Below, piece by piece: positions 58,285-64,000 of a DNA stretch of 64,000 nucleotides (position 1 is its first letter; each line of letters begins with the position of its first letter). A program made the position numbers and the translations under genes. This DNA comes from Atopobium sp. oral taxon 416. GTDB taxonomy: Bacteria; Actinomycetota; Coriobacteriia; Coriobacteriales; Atopobiaceae. Under the pieces are notes generated by a model. It was given only the letters and a program-made list of their open reading frames with translations, was not told the DNA's origin and searched no databases. The stretch lies in contig NZ_CP072380.1 in assembly GCF_018128285.1 (NCBI RefSeq), positions 1,860,001-1,924,000 of the forward strand, read 5' to 3'.

Positions 58285-59694
58285 TGAGCCCTGTCAATAT
58301 AATGGACAGAGAAATCTCAGATTCTATGCGGTCTGCATCACCTTTGGATCGTATGCAAGGCCTCTCTCGAAACGCTCGAAGAACTCCTGCATCACCTCTG
58401 CCGGTACGCGATCTCCTATGGACTTATGCGGGCAGAAGCGGTTGTAGTACGACTCGATTAAACTCGTGTGCCTTGTGCTTGGTCGTTGCTGCATCGAAGA
58501 GGCGCTTGTGGTAGTACCCTTCGTTCTTGAGCGTGGCGAAAAAGGATTTGGCGAGCGCATTGTCGTGGCAGCTTCCGGTTCTCCCCACGGAGAGCCTCAC
58601 GTCGGGTACGGCTGAGCAGGCGGCGAACTTTGAGCTTATGTACTGGCTGCCTGGGCTGCTTAGAATATGGCCCCTCCGGCCACGTATCCGCGCGAATATG
58701 CCATCTTCAGGGCAAAGACGACAAGGCCTGCCCTCATGTTGTCCTGTATGCTTCAGCCCACCACCATGTGTGTGCACAGATCGTGTGCGACGGTAAGATA
58801 TATAAAGCCTGCCGTGGTCCTGCGATAGGTTATATCGCCCACGAGCTTGGCTGTCGGGACAGGGCACGAGAAGTCGCGCCGGGTGAGGGCGGGGCGCTCG
58901 GGGGTATCAGGTGCGGGCAGTATCGTTCTCTTGGAGGCATTGGATCAGATGCCGCAGATGCCCAAGCTTAGCCATGCACCTGCGCACGCGGTAGCGGGTC
59001 GTGCCTGTAAATTTTGCGTAACTTCGGATCTCCTGTGAGCTTGGTCCATACCTTGCGAAAGCTAAAGCGCCTGTCGCTTTCCTCCCATATCGCGCAGATG
59101 GCTTCCTTGATAGGACCCCATAGGTCCTCACCGCCTTTGGCCTTGAGCCATCTGTAGAAGTGAGCCCTGCTCACCTCCAGTACGCGCTCCATCATCGAGA
59201 CGCTGTAGGTTGCCCTCTTCTCCAGCATGAGCTAAAACCTGTCCTTCGTCAGAGGCTTCCGGCGAAGAAGGCTGCCACTTTTCTTGGGAACTTATTTTCG
59301 CTTTCGAGCTCGTGTATGCGCCTGTTGGCCCTGTCGAGCTGCTTGTGCACCTCGGTCCTTTCCTGGGTCACCCTTTTGGTCTTTGAGTGCTTGATGATCC
59401 AGTCGTTTAAGGTCTTGTCGTTGATCCTTAAGCTTCGCGGCGTATCCTCTGATGCTCTTCTTCGGGTTGGCCTTACGTGCCTTCCTGTAGTACTCGATAG
59501 CCTCGAGGCAATACTTCTTCAGTGTAGTGTTTGGGTGTTTCCGGCTTCGTGCGGGACTTTGCCTTCTCTATCTCGCTTGCGCTTAGCGACATCTCATCTC
59601 TTCAATCTGTTGGTGTTGGTAGGTGGGTATCTGGACAGAGCATATCTGTTGCCAGTCCCTGAATCCCACTGTCCACCAAAAGATTACAGCTCAG
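58285..59694 (-). mobile_element. IS3-family insertion sequence, copy B (degraded)
   Basis: 1410 bp, nearly identical to 3354-4761 and in the same orientation. Its left flank is one ISL3 relic and its right flank a different ISL3 relic, so a simple insertion into one gene, as at copy A, does not explain it. Confidence 0.85.
58324..59592 (-). pseudogene. IS3-family OrfA/OrfB transposase, frameshifted (copy B)
   Basis: OrfA starts at 59592. OrfB starts at 59228 with MLEKRATYSVSMMERVLEVS and AKGGEDLWGPIKEAICAIWE; the frame breaks before the rve block VRLSVGRTGSCHDNALAKSF, then again before IESYYNRFCPHKSIGDRVPA. The second catalytic segment reads NALAKS where copy A has NALAES, so copy B also loses the conserved Glu. 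Confidence 0.85.
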
Positions 59695-60765
59695 AAGATC
59701 ATCGTCCTGAAGTAGTCGATGCTCCTGAAGCCCCTGGCGATGCTGCGGGCGGACTGGACGACGGAATTGAGGCCTTCGAGGAACGAGTTGGTGGAGCCCC
59801 TCTTCCACCAGTTGAGGATACCTTCCCGCTCCTTCCTGAGGGTCCTCGCCACACTCTTCATCTCGGCCACGGCAGAGTGCGCCATCCACGAGCAGAGGCG
59901 CTCTGGGGCCCTGGCTGCCGATTCCCTGTCTGCGCATGAATAGACGTCCTGCATCGCCTTTGCCATCTGGCAGGCGCGTGCCTCCCTGAGATGGGTCTTC
60001 GCAGGGTCGAGCTCCTCCCTCTTCGCGAGCTGGCGCTTTGTGAGGGTCTCCCTCCTCTTGAGCCATACGTACTTCGTCTGGGCAAGCTGCCGGCGCTTCG
60101 AGGCGGACTCGCGCCTCTCTGCGCACCTCACAGGGTCTGTCGCCCTCATCAGAAGCTGCACCACATGGAAGCTGTCCACGCTCTGTGCGGCCTGGGGCAT
60201 CTTGGCGGCGACCCCCAGCGAGTATGCCTTAAGCCATGTCGCGCGTGACCTCTAAGACCTTCGTGCGGTCCCCTGCGTGCTCCCTAAGCTCGTCTCAGAG
60301 CCTGCCTAAGGCCCCCTTGTCCCTGCCTTGCGTGACGGCCACGGCGCGCTGACAGTCGAGGTCCGCCATGATGCTGATGTAGCTTTGGTTGCGCTTGCGG
60401 GCGGTGTCGTCTATCCCTACGCGCACGACATCCGAGTAGTTGGCGGCATCCCTCGCCTCGGTCACGGCCTTGCCCAGCAGGCACCATATGCGTGTGGGCT
60501 GTCTCGTGCACCAGATGCGCTATCGCGGAGACGGTCATGCCAAAGAGCGCCATCACTTATCAGCTGCGCCTCAAAGAGCGCTGTGAAGTGCGTCTTCTGC
60601 CGCACATCCTGTGGCATACGGGGCACTCCACCACCTGGTCCTTCCTGTGGGCCACCCTCACATGGAGCTCATCTTGCGCTCCCTCGCGCTCCTTAAACCA
60701 GACATCGCAGAGCTCCCACTCGTCGCTGAGTCCCAAGGGATCTCTTAAAGAGCCTTGCCAGCATC
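59695..60765 (-). pseudogene. ISL3-family transposase, second type, frameshifted
   Basis: From about 60765 on the minus strand: LSDEWELCDVWFKEREGAQD, CPVCHRMCG zinc ligands, then YSDVVRVGIDDTARKRNQSY (first Asp) and DSFHVVQLLMRATDPVR (HxVxx motif), all typical of ISL3. SFLEGLNSVVQSARSIARGF (about 59790-59735) has the catalytic Glu, and FRSIDYFRTMIF runs into IS3 copy B, which removes the last residues. Frameshifts occur near 60250 and 60550. Confidence 0.8.
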
Positions 60766-60799
60766 CCTGCCTGAATATCCATATCGCACCTTAGGAACG

Positions 60800-61640
60800 C
60801 AGCCTCCTGTCGAGGGAAAATCCTATCGTTTAAAGGCCACGCCCTCAAGGGGTGCAGATATGCTACCCACCATAAGTAGCGAAGAGCCTCTTTTTGGCTC
60901 TCCGTGAGATGTTGTGCTGCCTTGCCAAAAGAGTATGTGGCGTGCTTGATCTCGCAGGCCTGCCGGCGGGCTGGTCACACCTTCGCTGCAACCCTGCCGT
61001 CAGCCTTGGGTCGAGTGGCTTCTGCGGGTAGCTGTTTGGCTCTGCCATAAAGCAGCATGCCAGCAGTCTTTGCGGACTTCATCCAGCACATCTGTGGCCC
61101 GCTCAGCGACATGGAATGAATCGACACAGCGCTTGCAGAGTGCGCAGGCTCGTTTTGATCCAGCATGCAGTGTCGCCGCTGACAACCCGGATGCTGACAA
61201 GCTACTCCTTACTGAGACCTTTGTAGAACTGCTCCAGAGCAGATTTGTCGTGGCCGTCAGCCACCTATACAGCGGTGTTGGTGTTATGGTTTGCGACAAC
61301 CATGATGTATTTTGTGTCCCTTTGCGCTAGTTGGTCTTATCGATACCGATCAGGACAAGCCCGTCCAGCCGCCTGGCGCGCATAGATTCAAGGTCGCACA
61401 GACTTTTGGAAATGCAGTTTAACCGTCTGCCAGCCGATGCGCATGGATGTTGCCACGCCACTTCTGGGCAGCTATTCTGCAAGCCAGCTGACGGTAAGGT
61501 CAAACTTCCTTGGTAGAGCATCTTTCTGGGTAAGCCCAGAGGCACGCCAGCAGTTACCACACTGTGTTTCGGACAGAAAAGCCTGTGGGTAGGACATTCA
61601 AACTCTGCCAGGATGGCGCCCCAGTCCAGAGCACGTCAGA
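60800..61640 (-). pseudogene. ISL3-family transposase, third type, fragmentary
   Basis: MRARRLDGLVLIGIDKTN, KYIMVVANHNTNTAV (first Asp block, 61400-61280), CVDSFHVAERATDVLDEVRK (about 61130-61070) and CWHAALWQSQTATR can be read in three frames on the minus strand. C-terminal part not seen. It directly precedes the second-type relic. Confidence 0.7.
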
Positions 61641-62060
61641 CTTTGGGATTTACCGATGCGCTATCATAGCCAGATCAGTGCCTGTCGCACTACGAACACT
61701 CATCCATGCGGATGTGGGTTGCCCCCATCCTGGTCATTGTAGATGTCGTGAGCCTCTACAGCAGTATTTTTGATGTTGAGCAGTTTCTTACATGAAGTAT
61801 CAAAGAAGGCCACCTTGTCTTCTGTTTGTTGCAGTTTTGACGCTGATACTTTACAGAAGCCAGGGTGGCTTTTGCAATATGTAGTTGTAGTCAGAGGCGG
61901 AGTGTGTTACCCACAATCATGCCGAAGTCTCAAAGTTCTAAGCGTTTTTTATGTCTATTGATTCATTTTCTGCATCGCGTAAATTACTTTCGGGATTGTT
62001 TGACTAGGATTTTCTTTTAGGTATTTGAATAGGTCAAGTAGCGCAACAAAAGAGGGTCGC
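61641..62060. other. Region upstream of dltA
   Basis: About 420 bp; the first 250 bp are probably more decayed IS DNA with no clear gene. The last 130 bp are AT-rich and should hold the dltA promoter. Confidence 0.45.
62000..62027 (+). promoter_or_regulatory. Possible dltA promoter
   Basis: TTGACT (62000-62005), 16 bases, TATTTG (62022-62027). The -35 fits well, the -10 poorly. About 33 bases before the ATG. Confidence 0.35.
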
Positions 62061-63674
62061 ATGGTTGCTTATACTACGGAAGCACACGCATCTGATCACG
62101 CCCACAATGCTCTGCTCGAGAAGATCTGGACCACCGCCACCACCCATCCTGAGGCGCCCGCATTCACGATGCTGGGGCAAGAGCCACTCACCTATGCCGG
62201 GCTCTGGAATCTGTCAGGACGGATTGCGAACAAGCTGCACAAACTGAGAACCGGAGAGAAACCGGTTCCCGTCATCGTAATCGGTGACAAGTCGAATCTG
62301 ATGATTGCGACGCTGATCGGTTGTTTGCGCGCCGGCCACGCCTATGTTCCGGTGACCGTGTCGATGCCCTCCACGCGCGTCGAATCCATGCGTGAACAGC
62401 TCAAGGCTGCCTTCGAATGTGATCCGACAGTGCTTGTCACACTCGACCATGAGCATGCCGACGTCCACAGTGAAAGCGACTACGTCTTTCTGCCTGAGGT
62501 CCTGAAAGACAATCAAACAGATAGGACCGTTGAACAGCTTCCTTTTGAACCTGAGTGTTGGGTGACCGGTGAGGAGACCCAGTACATCATCTTCACATCC
62601 GGCTCCACTGGGAAGCCGAAGGGCATCGAAGTCACTGAAAACGATGTCGCGAACTTTATGGATTGGCTCAACACCTTCCCGACGATCCGTGAGGGCAGCA
62701 AGGTCTTTATGGACCAGGCGCCCTACTCCTTTGACCTCTCCGAGTTTGAGGTTATCGGTGCCCTCAGCACCGGCGGCTGCCTCTACGGAATCACCCCAGA
62801 TGCCGCAACCGATATGCGCCATCTCTTTGAAGAACTCAAAAACTCAAACATGGACGTATGGGTCTCCACCCCACCCTTTGCCGATATGTGCCTGGCAGAT
62901 CCGGGCTTCAACCGTGAGCTCTTACCCAAGGTCTCACTCTTCCTCTTCTGCGGTGACTACCTCACCCATCGGGTTGCCCGTGCGCTGAAGCAGCGTTTCC
63001 CGGAGGCAGTGGTTGCCAACACCTATGGCCCTACGGAGTCCACCGTCGCAGTGACCTACTGTGAGATCACCGATGAGATGCTCAAAGACAATCGGCCGCT
63101 GCCGGTCGGCTATCCCCGTCCCCGCACCGAGCTTGTAATCCGCAAGGTCAAGGAGGCTGGCGGCCCTCTGGGTGAGGTCTGCAAACCCGGTGAGAGCGGT
63201 GAGGTCGTAATCGTGGGTGACACGGTCGCTAAGGATTACCTCGGACAGCCGGAGAAGACCACCCAGGCCTTCAGCGAAGCGAAGCTGGGCGACGGCACCC
63301 CAGTCAGAGCCTTCCGCACCGGCGACCTGGCACACTTAGACGAGCAGGGGCTTCTCCACTACGAAGGGCGCATGGGTACCCTGATCAAGCTCAACGGCTT
63401 CAGGATCGAGCTCGGGGATATTGAAAACCACCTGCGCGGGATCGACGGGGTCGATAAGGCCTGCGTCATCCCGATGCGCCGCCAAGGCCGCATCAGTGCC
63501 CTCAAAGCCTTCGTTGTGCTGGACGACAAACACAAGGGAAAGATCACCCCGCGCGCGATCAAGCAGACCTTGAGCAAGAGCGTTCCGGCCTACATGGTGC
63601 CTCGCTTGGTCAAGATCCTCGATGCGCTGCCACTCACCAACAACGGGAAAATCGACCGTAAAGACCTCAAATAG
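62061..63674 (+). CDS. dltA: D-alanine--poly(phosphoribitol) ligase (D-alanyl carrier protein ligase)
   Basis: A 537-residue adenylation enzyme that activates D-alanine with ATP and loads it on the carrier protein DltC, for D-alanylation of teichoic acids. Core motifs: A3 FTSGSTGKPKG (178-188), NTYGPTESTVAV (A5), FRTGDLAHLDEQG (A7), and Lys530 in NNGKIDRKDLK as the catalytic C-terminal lysine. ATG 62061 follows AGAGGG; a TTG 12 codons earlier is possible but less likely. It overlaps nothing. dltB follows 17 bases later, as in standard dltABCD operons. It begins at the edge of an IS graveyard. Confidence 0.95.
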   Translation: MVAYTTEAHASDHAHNALLEKIWTTATTHPEAPAFTMLGQEPLTYAGLWNLSGRIANKLHKLRTGEKPVPVIVIGDKSNLMIATLIGCLRAGHAYVPVTVSMPSTRVESMREQLKAAFECDPTVLVTLDHEHADVHSESDYVFLPEVLKDNQTDRTVEQLPFEPECWVTGEETQYIIFTSGSTGKPKGIEVTENDVANFMDWLNTFPTIREGSKVFMDQAPYSFDLSEFEVIGALSTGGCLYGITPDAATDMRHLFEELKNSNMDVWVSTPPFADMCLADPGFNRELLPKVSLFLFCGDYLTHRVARALKQRFPEAVVANTYGPTESTVAVTYCEITDEMLKDNRPLPVGYPRPRTELVIRKVKEAGGPLGEVCKPGESGEVVIVGDTVAKDYLGQPEKTTQAFSEAKLGDGTPVRAFRTGDLAHLDEQGLLHYEGRMGTLIKLNGFRIELGDIENHLRGIDGVDKACVIPMRRQGRISALKAFVVLDDKHKGKITPRAIKQTLSKSVPAYMVPRLVKILDALPLTNNGKIDRKDLK

Positions 63675-63691
63675 TCGGAAGTCCATAACGT

Positions 63692-64000
63692 ATGAATTTC
63701 TTTGCTGACACAAGCTTCTTCGTCTTCCTGACGATCATCATGTGTATCGCCGCCTGGTTGGGCATCCACGAGAAGCCGCTCAAGCGCTTCGGGCTCGGCG
63801 CCTCGGTCTTCATGCTCTTCTGGCTCTTCTTCCGCACCCCCATCGAGGGCATCTACGCGGCGGCCTACGTCGTGCTTTCGGCCCTCATGACCCAATGGGT
63901 GTGGCAGAAACCCAAGTCCAAGATACGCCTGCAGATAGCTTTGGTGTGCGCACTGGTACCGCTCGTGGTTTCCAAGATCACCCAGACCTACGCGACCAAT
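63692..64000 (+). CDS. dltB: DltB, MBOAT-family D-alanyl transfer protein (partial)
   Basis: The first 103 codons of a membrane protein cut by the window end. MNFFADTSFFVFLTIIMCIA and three or four hydrophobic spans match the N-terminal part of DltB, the MBOAT acyltransferase that passes D-alanine across the membrane. It starts 17 bases after dltA with GGAAG upstream. The catalytic His lies beyond the window. Identity rests on operon position and hydrophobic layout more than on motifs. Confidence 0.85.
   Translation, partial: MNFFADTSFFVFLTIIMCIAAWLGIHEKPLKRFGLGASVFMLFWLFFRTPIEGIYAAAYVVLSALMTQWVWQKPKSKIRLQIALVCALVPLVVSKITQTYATN

Overview
The window looks like part of the chromosome of an anaerobic, fermentative Coriobacteriia (Atopobiaceae, Olsenella/Atopobium-like). 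This is inferred from moderately high GC, strong GGAGG-type ribosome sites with occasional TTG/GTG starts, PPi-type phosphofructokinase, ATP-type PEP carboxykinase, a Pta-AckA acetate branch, a DltA teichoic acid gene typical of Gram-positives, and a UvrX/UmuC-like polymerase followed by a YolD-like protein. I saw no rRNA, tRNA, CRISPR array or prophage.

Layout. 1-0.5 kb: IS256 relic. 0.9-2.5 kb: yggS and an OGG1-type DNA glycosylase, convergent. 2.6-6.9 kb: insertion-sequence graveyard with an IS3 element nested inside an ISL3 transposase, then IS110 and IS1634-type relics. 7.1-12.5 kb: ferredoxin, maf, a P1-family peptidase, a DUF218 protein, and a glf-glycosyltransferase pair. 12.8-13.5 kb: IS30 relic. 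13.9-24.6 kb: central metabolism (pta, pckA, aldose-epimerase-like protein, ackA, a serC-serA-DUF1015 operon, PPi-PFK) and a SmtB-like metalloregulator. 25-40.4 kb: TPR protein, PepV-type dipeptidase, HAD phosphatase, cspA, two paralogous zinc-phospholipase-C-fold proteins flanking a giant MacB-like ABC protein, a YolD-like/Y-family polymerase pair, two membrane proteins and a pseudo-esterase with a histone-H1-like tail. 40.5-50.8 kb: a second graveyard (IS30, IS256, IS110, IS5, IS1634, a 970-bp element with perfect ends, IS1595) interrupted only by glmM, a truncated aldo/keto reductase and a RelB antitoxin whose toxin is broken. 51-57.9 kb: two small membrane proteins, a ClpX-like AAA+ ATPase, another IS1595 copy, a LysR regulator and a HAD phosphatase. 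58-61.6 kb: the second IS3 copy between ISL3 relics. 62-64 kb: dltA and the start of dltB.

How genes fit together. The enzymes outline a fermentative core: PPi-dependent glycolysis, PEP/oxaloacetate interconversion, acetyl-CoA to acetate with ATP gain, and serine made from 3-phosphoglycerate. Envelope functions recur: glf plus a GT2, glmM for UDP-GlcNAc supply, and dlt for D-alanylation. Nearly every transposase is frameshifted or truncated, so the mobile DNA is mostly decayed. Housekeeping genes appear intact between the graveyards.

The best candidates for undescribed biology are the DUF1015 gene in the serine operon, the pseudo-esterase with a lysine/alanine/proline tail, the ClpX-like ATPase without the ClpP-contact loop, and the paired PLC-fold proteins around the ABC exporter. 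Family assignments rest on motifs read by eye; no database search was run.
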